DNA from: Haematobia irritans
Taxonomy: Eukaryota; Arthropoda; Insecta; Diptera; Muscidae
NCBI RefSeq assembly: GCF_050003625.1
Contig: NC_134398.1
Coordinates: forward strand, 16,938,997 to 17,002,996
DNA length: 64,000 nt
Direction: 5' to 3'
Position 1 is the stretch's first letter, and every line of letters starts with the position of its first letter. Below the pieces are notes generated by a model, which was given only the letters and a program-made list of their open reading frames with translations, ran no database searches and was not told the origin of the DNA. The position numbers and the translations under genes were made by a program. Positions 10,697 through 22,486 of the stretch are shown one piece after another.

Positions 10697-11740
10697 AGTA
10701 ACTGGCAAAGTGACCAAAATTTTTAAAAGAATATGCACGTTTGGAAAAATCTCTTTATTGCTTCAATCGCTGAATTAGGCAGGTTCTTTTCGCAGGTTTT
10801 GCGCCATTTCATTTACACACGTGTGTGTGGCTGTTTCGTTGTTGTTGCTATGGCCAAACAAAGCGAGTCATGTTCACAAAAAGAACAACAAACACACATT
10901 AAAAGCAGGAATACATTTTCCAAAAATGAAATTTGTGGTGCGAGAACAAAAATAATTTGTTTTTTTTTCGACCGTCGTTTGACGGGCTTTTCAACTAGTA
11001 TTCTATGATTTGTGCAAGTTTTATAGGTAAGCGTTTTTCAAAATAAAACCACCAGCTTTTCTTCAACATCTTCGATAAGATTTTTCTATGCAGCTAAAAA
11101 TATATATTTATTTATATAAAAACATTCATTCATTTCGGGGGGGGTTTGATCCCCCTCATCCCCCCCCCTGAATACGGCCTTGATGGGGGTTATATATAAT
11201 TATGGACCGATGTGGACCATTTTTTGCATGGTCATTAGAGACTATATACTAACACCATGTACCAAATTTCAGCCGGATCGGATGAAATTTGCTTCTCTTA
11301 GAGGCTCCGCAAGCCAAATCGGGGGATCGGTTTATATGGGGGCTATATATAATTATGGACCGATGTGGACCAATGTTAGCATGGTTGTTAGAGATCAAAT
11401 TTCAGCTGGATCGGATGAAATTTGCTTCTCTTAGAGTCCTCGCAAGCCAAATTTGGGGTCCGTTTATATGGGGGCTATACGTAAAAGTGGACCGATATGG
11501 CTCATTTGCAATACCATCCGACCTACATCAATAACAACTTGTGCCAAGTTTCAAGTCGATAGCTTGTTTCGTTCGGAAGTTAGCGTGATTTCAACAGACG
11601 GACCGACAGGCTCAGATCGACTCAGGATTTCACCACGACCCAGAATATATATACTTTATGGGATCTTACAGCAATATTTCGATGTGTTACAAACGTAATG
11701 ACAAAGTTAATATACCCCCATCCAATGGTGGAGGGTGTAA

Positions 11741-13130
11741 AAATGTCATTATAAAGAATTGAAAAACACCTCATATTTTGATGCAAAAAGAAAATTTCAT
11801 TAGTTTTGAAGAATTTTCATAATTATTAAAGCCAAGTTGACCTTGGTCAAACAAATTCACCTTTTCCGAAACGATTTCATTAAAAAATTTATAGACTTTC
11901 GGACAAAGAAAAAAAAACTTGATATCAGAAAAATACGTTTTCTATGCTAAGCAAACTTAGCATTTTAAGGACTTGAAATCATTGGCCTCACGACAATATT
12001 TTTTTTCAGTCTAAGTAATGCCCTCCCAGCTTACAATGACACAGGCAAAATAACCAAAAATCTTCCTGAAATTCACCACAAAGTCAAATACATATTGCAC
12101 CACACATTCATGCGTTCACTTCAAAATGATTAATTATTTTAATTATTAAAATATGTAACAATTTCAAGATGATTTTCGGTGAAAGACTCCACCACCCCCC
12201 CCCCCCCCCATGGATGGAAAATGCATAGAATTTGCAAATTAGGCCAAAAATTCATGTAATAAGGAAGCATAGCCAATAACTCCATACAGGAATTATGTAT
12301 CTAAAATGTCTCAAAACTCTCATGAGATGTTTGACCATTGTATGACACATACATACAACAATGTATTCAAGCACACACCCACACATCCACGCATACACAT
12401 ATGTCATACCATCTAAGCATAGATGGTATAGATAGATTGAACAAACTATGAACATGTATAGAGAGTCCTATATGATTAACATCAACAAGAATGTCATAGT
12501 CATGTCATCTTTATCCTGTTACTTATTCACATATGGATTCTATCCCCCACCGCCCCCATTGCCGTCCTCCTTATTCTGTGATTTTGAGTTCTTCATTCAT
12601 TGTCATGATATTTTATGGATATTTGAGTATTGCAATTATGGTGAAATTTGGAACGCGGGGGGGAGATTAAAGCCATTCATTGTTATGCAAGTATTTTGTA
12701 CAAAGAAGGATGTGCAGTAGACATTAAAATCCCACTAAATATACAGAAACCTGGTAAAATCCAATATGGCATAGAGAAAACAAATGTTAATTTTCATGAG
12801 GGAAAAACGGGTAAGGCTGTATTAATAAGGGCCTGATTGAAGGCCATTGTGTAATGAGAAAAGAGACATCCATAATTCAGTAGGCTCTCAAGGACCAAGC
12901 AAAAAATAAGCGTCGCCAAAAAGGTAGTGAAAATGTTCTTTTTGCATCCGGAAGTGGTGCAAAATTAGGCGTAGAAACGATGAAGTCAACATAGGCTTGT
13001 CATCGGACGAATGTCCTTCATTTTAGCAGCCGTTGCACTGAATTTTCATCACCTCTGAAGGTGTGATCCGAATTCAGTGTTTTTTAGATGTGAGTTAAAA
13101 CATTTTGTGATATTTTGCCATATAAATAAT
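11741..13130. other. Unique AT-rich stretch, no gene seen
   Basis: No recognisable coding region. A run of about 16 C lies at about 12194-12209. The ORFs of up to 90 codons (12448-12720 and others) show no motif or family resemblance and are not supported. Confidence 0.5.
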
Positions 13131-13270
13131 CTTTATACCCTTCACCACTACTGTGGTACAGGGTAAATAAGTTTGTGCATTTGTATGTAACGCCAAGAAG
13201 GAAAAGTCTGAGACCCATCGTTTAGTAACCGATCGTCTTAGAATTAAATTCTGAGTCGATTTAGCGATGT

Positions 13271-13311
13271 CCGTCTGTCTGTCTGTCTGTCTCTCTGTCC
13301 GTCTGTCTGTA
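13271..13311 (+). repeat. (GTCY)n microsatellite core
   Basis: Ten GTCC/GTCT-type units with one CTCT interruption, directly after the conserved core of the subfamily 3 element. Confidence 0.9.
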
Positions 13312-13560
13312 TTTTTGTGTGCAAAGTACAGCTCGCAGTTTTAGTCCGATTGTCCTAAAATTTGGTACAGGGTCCTGTTTCGGCTCAAAGACGATCCCTA
13401 TTGATTTTGGAAAAAATCGGTTTAGATTTAGATATAGCTGCCATATATATTTTTCACCGATTTGGTCATAATTGGCGTGTATATCAACCGATCTTCCTCA
13501 AATTCCGTACATCCGAATATTTTATGAGTCTCGCAAAACTTGCAAAATATCAGCCAAATC

Positions 13561-14478
13561 GGTTCAGATTTAGATATAGCTCCAATATATAGCTTTCGCC
13601 CGATTTACACTCATTTGCCCACAGAGGCCAAGTTTTTGCTCCGATTTAGTTGAAATTTTGCATAGGGAGTAGAATTAGCATTATAGCTATGCGTGCCAAA
13701 TTTGGTTGAAATCGGTTCAGATTTAGATATAGCTCCCATATATAGCTTTCACCCGATTTACACTCAAATGACCACAGAGGCCAATTTTTAACTCCGATTT
13801 ATTTGAAATTTTGCACAGGGAGTATAATTAGCATTGTAGCTATACGTGCCAAATTTGGTTGAAATCGGTTCAGATTTAGATATATCTCCCATATATAGCT
13901 TTCGCCCGATTTACACTCATATGACCACAGAGGCCAATTTTTAGCTCCGATTTAGTTGAAATTTTGCACAGGGAGTAGAATTAGCATTGTAGCTATGCGT
14001 GCCAAATTTGGTTGAAATCGGTTCAGATTTAGATATAGCTCCCATATATAGCTTTCACCCGATTTACACTCAAATGACCACAGAGGCCAATTTTTAACTC
14101 CGATTTATTTGAAATTTTGCACAGGGAGTAGAATTAGCATTGTAGCTATACGTGCCAAATTTGGTTGAAATCGGTTCAGATTTAGATATATCTCCCATAT
14201 TTAGCTTTCGCCCGATTTACACTCATATGACCACAGAGGCCAATTTTTAGCTCCGATTTAGTTGAAATTTTGCACAGGGAGTAGAATTAGCATTGTAGCT
14301 ATGCGTGCCAAATTTGGTTGACATCGGTTCAGATTTAGATTTAGCTTCCATATATATGTTTTTCTGATTTCGACCAACATTTTCCTTGTAAAATCGCCAC
14401 TGCTTAGTCGAAAAGTTGTAAAAATGACTCTAATTTTCCTAAACTTCTAATACATATATATCGAGCGATAAATCATAA
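13561..14478 (+). repeat. 153-bp modules, subfamily 3, with dimeric higher order
   Basis: Motif spacing is 153 bp five times in succession. Alternate modules share private variants: one type has CACCCGATTTACACTCAAATG with TATTTGAAA and CTATACG, the other CGCCCGATTTACACTCATATG with TAGTTGAAA and CTATGCG. The real repeating unit is therefore a 306-bp dimer. Confidence 0.92.
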
Positions 14479-15031
14479 ATAAACTTTTGCGAAGTTTCCT
14501 TAAAATTGCTTCAGATTTAAATGTTTCCCATATTTTTTTACTAACATTGTGTTCCACCCTAGTGCATTAGACGACTTAAATTTTGCGTCTATAGATTTTG
14601 TAGAAGTCTATCAAATTCTGTCCAAATCGAGTGATATTTAAATGTATGTATTTGGGACAAACCTTTATATATAGCCCCCAATACATTTGACGGATGTGAT
14701 ATGGTATCGAAAATTTAGATCTACAAAGTGGTGCAGGGTATAATATAGTCGGCCCCGCCCGACTTTAGACTTTCCTTACTGGTTTTTTACTAACATTGTG
14801 TTCCACCCTAGTGCATTAGACGACTTAAATTTTGAGTCTATAGATTTTGTAGAAGTCTATCAAATTCTGTCCAAATCGAGTGATATTTAAATGTATGTAT
14901 TTGGGACAAACCTTTATATATAGCCACCAACACATTTGACGGATGTGATATGGTATCGAAAATTTAGATCTACAAAGTGGTGCAGGGTATAATATAGTCG
15001 GCCCCGCCCGACTTTAGACTTTCCTTACTTG

Positions 15032-16302
15032 TTATAATTATTTATGATTTTTAATGCAATCCAGCAAAAGAGCTTCCAAAAAAGTAGTTTCAATTTTAGC
15101 ATGGGCTTGTTATAGGACGGAAGTACTCCTTTTTTTGATCTTTTGCATTGCTTTAGAAGTTGTGCTCTGGAAGTTCATTTGAATGAAGAAGTTTAAAATG
15201 CGAAAAAAATTTTAATTTTTAATTTTTTTCAACCAATTTCACTTTTTTCATCCATATTTTTTATTACACTGTTATTTTCCTATTATACCCAGGTTGGCAC
15301 CATAACAGAACGCCTTAGCACACTCAGCCACAAACGCCATTGACCATAAAACGTCCAAAAGTCAATTTAAATGTTTGTGATATGATCGTAATACGATACC
15401 AAGGAATAACATTTTAGCTGCTTCTCGAGATGTTCTATATTAGTATGAACAAAAAAATAAGAAACGCAGGTTCAAATTACACCAGCGGCAATTTTTTGTA
15501 GAAAATATTTTTCTACAAAAATATTTTTTTTTATGTTATACATCGTTTTTATTTTTTACTTTCGGCATATATTTTCGTATAAATATATTTTTTCATTAAA
15601 AATAAACAAAAAAAATTAAATTTCTCACAATTTGCAAATCCTTCTCAAAAGAACTTCCACGGAAGCGAAAAAGTCAAACGGCACAGGTTCAAATCCCAGC
15701 GGGGATGAAATTAATTTTTTACTTTTAGTTGTTTTTTAAGTTTTTCTATTTTTTATTAGTTTTCTATTTCTTTTTTTTTGTGAAATTTAATTGTCCAAAA
15801 TTTGCACTTAAAATAGCTTAATTGCGTATTTTCTAATACTTATCCAAAAGGACTGCATCGGAAGTGAAAAAAAATCATTGGGGAATCCCACGATGCGCTT
15901 TAGAAGAAATGTTTGTGGACTTGTCCAAAAGGACTACGTCGGAAGTTGAAAAAATCGATGGGGGATTCTGGGCTGCGCTTTAAAAGAAATGTTTGTGAAA
16001 CACCTTCCAATTTCTTTTTGCTGGGATTCTAATGCTTGTCTGTAATGTTTGACCTCAAATACTTTTAAATAATTTTTCTATAAAGGATTTAACATTTTTC
16101 GACAAAACTAAAATAATTTGTACCATTTTATTAATTCTTTTTAATCTAATTGAAACAAAAACAGGTTAAAATTGTCCATTAAAAATATGAAAAAAGCAAG
16201 TTATAAAAAATTTAATTACAAGGTGTAGTTAAAAGAAAAAACATTTTGGAAGTGCTTTTAAAGTTGTACCTTTAAAACAACTTTCAATTATTCAATGATT
16301 AG
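15032..16302. other. Unique AT-rich stretch with a two-copy 81-bp repeat
   Basis: No gene. A segment starting CCAAAAGGACT is present twice (15844 and 15925, offset 81 bp), each with a GGAAGT motif and a GCTTTA-AAGAAATGTTTGTG block. A weak tRNA-B-box-like stretch (GGTTCAAATCCC at about 15684) may be an old SINE trace; I cannot support more. Confidence 0.5.
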
Positions 16303-16352
16303 CAATCCCAGTTTCGACCGAACGCCAAAAGTTTTCAGCGATGGTTTATTAT
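16303..16352 (+). repeat. Fragment of the tRNA-derived SINE
   Basis: About 50 bp matching the SINE at 43494-43851 just after its B box (CCCAGTTTCGACC, then TTTTCAGCG). Only this internal part remains. Confidence 0.65.
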
Positions 16353-16356
16353 CGAT

Positions 16357-18160
16357 TTTGACAAAAGTTTCTATACAAATAAAATTTTGACACAATTTTC
16401 TATAGAAATAAAATTTTGACAAAATTTCCTACAGAAATAAAATTTTGTCAAAATTTTCTATAAAAATAAAATTTTGAAAAAATTTTCTATAAAAATAGAA
16501 TTTTGACAAAATTTTCAACAGAAATAAAATTTTGTCAAAATTTTCTATAAAAATAAAATTTTGACAAAATTTTCTATAAAAATAGAATTTTGACAAAATT
16601 TTCTATAGAAAAAAAAATTTGGACGAAGTTTTCTATAGAAATAAAATTTGGACAAAATTTTCTATAGAAATAAAATTTGGACAAAATTTTCTATAGAATA
16701 AAATTTTGACAAAATTTATCTATCGAAATAAAATTTTCTATAGAAATAAAATTGTGACAAAATTTTCTAAAGAAATAAAATTTTGAAAAAATTTTCTGCA
16801 TAAATATAATTTTGGCAAAATTTTCTATAGAAACCAACTTTGGACAAAATTTGCTATACAAATAAAATTTGAACAAAATTTTCTATAGAAATAAAATTTT
16901 GACAAAATTTTCTACAGAAATAAAATTTTGACAAAATTGTCTATAAAACTAAAAATTTGACAAAATTTTCTATAGAAGTAAACGTTGGACAAAATCGTCT
17001 ATAGAAATAGAATTTTGACAAAGTTTTCTACAGAAATAAAATTTGGACGAAATTTTCTATAGAAATAAAATTTTGACAAAAATTTTCTATAGAAATCTAT
17101 TTTTGACAAAATTTTTGTATAAAATAAAATTTTGACAAAATTTTTCTATAGAAATAAAATTTTCTATAGAAATATTGTGACAAAATTTTCTATAGAAATA
17201 AATTTTTAACAACATTTTCTATAGAAATAAAATTTGGACAAAATTTCCTATAGAAATAAAATTTTGACGAAATTTTTTATAGAAATTAAGATTTTGATAA
17301 AAATTTCTATAGAAATACAATTTTGACAACATTTTCTATAGAAATAAACTTTAGACAAAATCTGCTATACACATAAAATTTGGACAAAATTTTCTATAGA
17401 AATAAAATTGTGACAAAATTTTCTATAGAAATAAAATTTTGACAAAATTTTCTATAGAAATAAAAGTTTGACAAAATTTTCTATAGAAATAAAATTTTGA
17501 CAACATTTTCTATAGAAATAAAATTTGGACAAACTTTTCTATAGAAATAAAAATTTGAAAAAATTTTCTATAGAAATAAAATTATTACTAAATTTTCTAC
17601 GGAAATAAAGTTTTTACAAAATTTTCTATAAAAAAAAAAATTTGACAAAATTTTCTATAGAAATAACGTCTATAGAAATAAAATTTTGACAAAATTTTCT
17701 ATAGAAATAAAATTTTGACAAAATTTTCTATAGAAATAAAATTTTGACAAAATTTTCTATAGAAATAAAATTTGAACAAAATTTTCTATAAAATAAAGTT
17801 TTTAGAAAATATTCTACAGAAATAAAATTTTGACAAAATTTTCTATACAAATAAAATTTTGACAAAATTTTCTATACAAATAAAATTTTGACAAAACTTT
17901 CTATAGAAATAAAATTTTTGCAAAAATTTTTATAGAAATATAATTTTGACCAAATTTTGCATAGAAATATAATTTTGACAAAATTTTCTATATAAATATA
18001 ATTTTGACAAAATTTTCTATAGAAATAAAATTTTTACAAAATTTTCGATAGAAATAAAATTTCGAAAATTTTTTCCGCAAAAATAAAATTTTGACAAAAT
18101 TTTCTATAGAAATATAGAAAACTTTTCTATAGAAATATGGAAATAAGATTTTCTGTAGAT
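16357..18160 (+). repeat. 29-bp AT-rich tandem array (forward), about 60 units
   Basis: The clearest array in the window. Between 17684 and 17742 successive TTTTGAC motifs are exactly 29 bp apart. Units contain the TTTCTATAGAAA palindrome. Scattered indels and GGAC variants are present. It ends near a TTGGTATTTTTAGTACCAA hairpin (18352-18370), which also lies beside the array starting at 44210. Confidence 0.93.
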
Positions 18161-18384
18161 ATCCCACTTTTTGTATACCTTAGTTTTGCCAATGGAATCT
18201 TATATTTATGTGTTTGTGTGAGTGATTAGATGATAGCTTCCTAATATCATTGTGTTCTGCACATGCATAGGTCACTGTATTAGGGAACCATATATGACAA
18301 AAAATTAAACTTTTTTTGTCCTTTGTTTTAAGAGATTCAACTTGTATTTGGTATTGGTATTTTTAGTACCAACCTTAGTTTCAA

Positions 18385-18960
18385 CAAGTATATACGGCCG
18401 TAACTTCTGCCAGAAAAATTATATATAGGGAAATCTACAAATAATTACGAACCACTATGAACGTTTGGGCGGTAATTAGAGAGCCAGAATTGAAATAAGA
18501 GGGTTGCTTTATATGGAGACTATATATAATTATGATCGGATATGGAGCAATTTTTGTGTGATTGGGGATCGGTTTATCTTGGGGCTATACATAACTATAG
18601 ACCGATATGTACTAATTTTGGCATGGTTGTTAGATACCACATATTATTTCCGCGTACCAAATTTCAACCGGATCGGATGAATTGTGCATCCAAGAGGCTC
18701 CGCAAGCCCAATCTGGAGGTCGATTCATGTGGGTGTTATACGTAAACATCGTCCGATATAGCCCATTTGCAATACCATCCGACCTACATCAATAACATCT
18801 ACTTATGCCAAGTTTCAAGTCGACAGACGGACGGACGGACAGACATGGCTAGATCTACTCAGAATTTCACCACAACCCAGAATATATGATATTTACTTTA
18901 TAGGGTCTTAGAGCAATATTTCGATGTGTTACAAACGGAATGATGCGCTTGCCAACAGGA
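18385..18960 (-). mobile_element. Helitron-like element, subfamily 1, short copy
   Basis: The inverse 3' end CAAGTATATACGGCCG is at 18385. The hairpin has decayed. Two module remnants (TATCTTGGGGCTATA at about 18576 and a second near 18726) lead to the GACGG tract (18826-18845) and the core (TTTCACCACAACCCAGAATA). The 5' hairpin is absent. It contains about one and a half modules, against up to eight in other copies. Confidence 0.75.
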
Positions 18961-20156
18961 CTAAGTCCTGTATGTGGTTAGCACCCGAAGCCTAGGTATA
19001 CTTTATGACATTTTCCCGATGAATGACCATCGGCCATTACAGCGGCCCAGAAGATGTAAATTTACTAAATATCCCCAAATTCTCTAGGGGTTATTTAGGG
19101 TATGACGTAGTCGACCCTTATTCGATTTTCTACTTTACTGACTTGTTTTTACTTACGCTCGCCAATATATAGTCCTAAGACTTTTTTGGTCATATCTAAA
19201 CGCCATAGCGACGACACAACAATATCTAATTGCTTTTCCTTCAAAAATTCAACACAACGAACTCTTGATTTATGCAATTTGTCATATTTGAAATTTTACA
19301 CTTCCTTCCGGTATAAAATGTAATGATTAACAATGTATGTATGGCAATACCGATCCAAGAGACTAGGCAATGAAGCAACGATGTTGGATATGGAAGTACT
19401 AGAATAGAAGATGCTAAGTCATGTGAATCAATAGGAAACATTTCCAATATTAGCTAAATTGAATATCAACAAGAATTAATTAGTGAAATTTGGTTTCCTT
19501 TCATCCTTACTTATTAATAAATATTTTGATTGTGAACATTTTTAATTGTTTATCCTATATTTTGGAGAGTGTTTCTTCATATCGTCATAAATGCATCATT
19601 TCCCAACTGATTGCACCAATCCCCAGACAATTGATTATCGTAAATGCATAACTGGAATGAATGGTATCATTGTACATAGGGCAGTAGGTAAAGAGCATTA
19701 GATGTTCTAAGTGCATGAGGTGCGTATGTTTAATATCTCTTGTAACATCTAAAATACTTATACGCTCCAATCGACAGACTCTCTCTCTCTCGCTCTCCCT
19801 CTTTCACACACATCTCCTAAGCAAAGCATTCTTATTTATAAATATTATTATCTGTGGACAAATCTCTGATGCTTGAGAGTAAGTATATATGGAAATGTGC
19901 GTGTGTAGAGTCACACATGTAAATGGATTAGTTTATACAAACCTACATACTCCAAATAGACATGCACTCATATATATGGGCTACTCTATGATATTTCATC
20001 TCGCTTATTATTGTGAGGTTTTATAGGTGATTTTAAAGCTTTTAAAAATATAGGGAAATGTTTTCGTACGGGACAACAAAAATCACTTTCCGATTCTGTA
20101 GGATCAATTAAAAATGAGGGAAATAATTTTAATGTATGCCGATATTAAATATCTTA
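18961..20156. other. Unique AT-rich stretch, no gene seen
   Basis: No supported coding region. Contains a CT-rich simple repeat at about 19778-19806. A motif near 19090-19145 (TTAGGGTATGACGTAGTCG ... GACTTGTTTT) resembles a decayed Helitron-like 3' end. Confidence 0.45.
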
Positions 20157-20421
20157 CACACAAAAAATTTTTTCTGATTCAATCACGAAATTAATTGATC
20201 CAATTAATTTTTTAATTGAAATGTCTTCAATCACAGAAATGATAGTATCAATTAAAAAATTAATTGATCCAATTAAATATTTAATTGATACTATTAATGT
20301 GTGTGATTGATTTTTATTTCAATTAAAATATTTGTTGAATCAATTAAATTTTTAATTGAATATTGTTTAAAACTCAATTAAGATTTTAGTTGGAAAATTT
20401 TTCGTGAAATTTTTTTCTGTG
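20157..20421. mobile_element. TA-flanked MITE (CACAC/CTGTG ends), short copy
   Basis: Begins CACACAAAAAATTTTTTC, ends with the inverse TTTTTTTCTGTG, and has TA on both sides (20155-20156, 20422-20423). The interior is built from ATTAATTGATCCAATTAAT palindromes. At 265 bp it lacks about 280 bp present in the copies at 25006 and 38504. No transposase. The TA duplication suggests Tc1/mariner-type mobilisation. Confidence 0.8.
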
Positions 20422-20423
20422 TA

Positions 20424-20619
20424 CGCAAAAAACACAAATAAAGAATAAAATGTAATTAGACCGTGACGCAATATTGAACTTTTTGACAACAAAAAATCAT
20501 TTATCCCAGCCGATAGTACTCGATTACTCGATAATTTCTGGATTTTGCTAGATTCGTTGCCGTTCGTTTTTTTTGAGCCTCAGTAAGTTTTTCGCCAAAT
20601 TCGATTTTGAGCAATTTTT
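20424..20619. other. Short unique spacer
   Basis: No gene or repeat recognised. Confidence 0.4.
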
Positions 20620-22486
20620 ATACCCTCCATCATAGGATGGGGGTATATTAACTTTGTCATTCCGTTTGTAACACATCGAAATATTGCTCTAAGACCCCAT
20701 AAAGTATATAAATTCTGGGTCGTGGTGAAATTCTGAGTCGAGCTGAGCATGTCCGTCTGTTGAAATCACGCTCACTTCCGAACGAAACAAGCTATCGACT
20801 TGAAACTTGTCACAAGTAGTTGTTATTGATGTAGGTCGGATGGTATTGCAAATGGGCCATATCGGTCCACTTTTACGTATAGCCCCCATATAAAGGGACC
20901 CTCAGATTTGGCTTGTGGAGCCTCTAACAGAAGCATATTTCATCCGATCCGGCTGAAATTTATTATATGGTGTTGGTATATGGTCTCTAACAACCATGCA
21001 AAAATTGGTCCACATCGGTCCATAATTATATATAGCCCCCATATAAACCGATCTCCAGATTTGGCTTGCGGAGCCTCTAAGGGAACCAAATTTCATCCGA
21101 TACGACTGAAATTTGGTACATGGTGTTAATATATGGTCTCTAACAACCCTGCAAAAATTTGTCCACATCGGTCCATAATTATATATAGCCCCCATATAAA
21201 CCGATCCCCCGATTTGTTTTGCGGAGCCTCTGAGAGAAGCAAATTTCACCCGATCCGGCTGAAATTTGGTACATGGTGTTGGTATATGTTCTCTAATGAC
21301 CATGCAAAAATTGGTTCACATCGGCCCATAATTATATATAGCCCCCATATAAGCCGATCCCCAGATTTGACCTCCGGAGCCTCTTAGAGGAGCAAAATTC
21401 ATCCGATCCGGTTGAAATTTGGTACGTGGTGTTAGTATATGGTCTCTAATAACCCTGCAAAAATTTGTCCACATCGGTCCAAAATTATATATAGCCCCCA
21501 TATAAACCGATCCCCCGATTTGTCTTGCGGAGCCTCTAAGAGAAGCAAATTTCATTCGATCCGGCTGAAATTTGGTACATGGTGTTGGTATATGTTCTCT
21601 AATGACCGTGCAAAAATTGGTTCACATCGGTCCATAATTATATATAGCCCCCATATAAATCGATCCTCAGATTTGTCCTCCGGAGCTTCTTGGAGGAGCA
21701 AAATTCATCCGATCCGGTTGAAATTTGGAACATGGTGTTAGAATGTGGTCTCTAACAAACACGCAAGAATTGATTCATATCGGTCCATAATTATATATAG
21801 CCCCCACATAAACCGTTCCCCAGATTTGATCTCCGGAGCCTCTTGGAGGAGCAAAATTCATCCGATCTGGTTGAAATTTGCAACGTGGTGTTAGTATAAG
21901 GCCGCTAATAACCATGCCAAAATTGGTCCATATCGGTCTATAGTTATATATAGCCGATCTCCGATCTCACACAAACATTGGTCCATATCGGTTTATAATC
22001 ATGGTTGCCACTCGAGCCAAAAATAATCTACCAAAATTTTATTTTTATAGAAAGAAAACATTGTCAAAATGTTATTTCTATAGAAAATTTTGTTAACATT
22101 TTATTTCTATAGAAAATTTTGTCAAAATTTTATTTCTATAGAAAATTTTGTCAAAATTTTATTTCTATAGAAAATTTTGTCAAAATTTTATTTCTATAGA
22201 GAATTTTTTCCAGAATTTTTTTCAAAATTTCACTTCTATAGAAAATGTTGTCAAAATTTTATTTTGTCAAAATTTTATTTCTATAGAAACTTTAAACTTA
22301 ATTATATACGTATTTAATCGGCCTTTTTTAGTTTAATATATACCACGTATGGAATATGTGGTATATATTACGGTGTTAGGAAGTTTTAAGATACCTTGCC
22401 ATCGGCTTCAGTAGAAGTTTCTACGCAATCCATGGTGGAGGGTACATAAGCTTCGGCCGGGCCGAACTTACGGCCGTATATACTTG
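20620..22486 (+). mobile_element. Helitron-like element, subfamily 1, complete, eight modules
   Basis: The 5' hairpin TATACCCTCCATC...ATGGGGGTATA (20621-20651) is followed by the core and a reduced GTCY site (GTCCGTCTG, 20751). Modules have AGCCCCCATATA motifs at 20881, 21034, 21187, 21340, 21493, 21646, 21799 and 21952, each exactly 153 bp apart. A 29-bp array piece (about 22009-22290) then interrupts the 3' region. The end shows the hairpin TTCGGCC/GGCCGAA (22452-22467) and CTTG at 22483-22486. Together with the inverted copy at 23226-25003 it forms a large inverted repeat. Confidence 0.88.
22009..22290 (-). repeat. 29-bp array with conserved edge, inside the Helitron-like element
   Basis: Reverse-oriented units beginning after the edge sequence GGTTGCCACTCGAGCC (about 22013). 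The same edge occurs at 23722-23743 (inverse), about 50618-50635 and about 47555. The arrays therefore belong to an element with at least one fixed terminus. Confidence 0.85.

Larger units (their letters stand above)
8267..11182 (-). mobile_element. hAT-superfamily transposon derivative with 8-bp target duplication
   Basis: The termini are CAAGGCCGTA at 8267 and TACGGCCTTG ending at 11182. Both are flanked by the 8-bp duplication ATGGGGGT (8259-8266, 11183-11190), which lies inside a 153-bp module. G- and C-runs follow the TIRs (about 8294-8301 and 11138-11169). The only coding remnant is the C-terminal hAT dimerisation exon (9924-10120, minus). The rest of the transposase is missing, so the copy is non-autonomous. 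It has in turn received a Helitron-like element (about 8360-9923) and a MITE (10121-10696). Without these two the element would be about 0.8 kb. Confidence 0.92.
6929..11740 (-). mobile_element. Helitron-like element, subfamily 1, interrupted by an hAT insertion
   Basis: Read on the minus strand, the element starts at the hairpin near 11740 (inverted form of TATACCCCCATCC...GGAGGGTG) and ends at 6929. The end shows the hairpin TTCGGCC-A-GGCCGAA (6949-6963) followed by a CATG variant of the usual CTTG. Modules have their TATATGGGGGCTATA motif at 7641, 7794, 7947, 8100 and 8253, exactly 153 bp apart. The last is cut by the hAT element 8267-11182 (8-bp target duplication) and the series resumes at 11183. 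The GTCY tract near 11596-11612 has nearly gone. Confidence 0.8.
13131..15031 (+). mobile_element. Helitron-like element, subfamily 3, complete with duplicated 3' end
   Basis: The 5' hairpin TATACCCTTCACC...GTACAGGGTA is at about 13134-13165. Then come the core (GAGTCGATTTAGCGATGTCC), the (GTCY)n tract at 13271-13311, a half-module region, and six 153-bp modules whose GGTTCAGATTTAG motif lies at 13561, 13714, 13867, 14020, 14173 and 14326. The 3' region of about 249 bp occurs twice in tandem (about 14533-14782 and 14783-15031). Each copy ends in the stem AGTCGG/CCGACT, then 14 nt, then CTGG (14779-14782) or CTTG (15028-15031), followed by a T-rich stretch. Confidence 0.88.

Noticed and set aside
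10733..11008. Antisense ORF shared by both hAT copies (10733-11008 and 62814-63113)
   Set aside because: Open in both copies, but the differences between them are mostly amino-acid changing and there is no recognisable domain. Shared descent explains the similarity without selection.
16357..18160. CRISPR-like array (29-bp repeats)
   Set aside because: The units are contiguous with no unique spacers, occur in many arrays in both orientations, and the context is eukaryotic.
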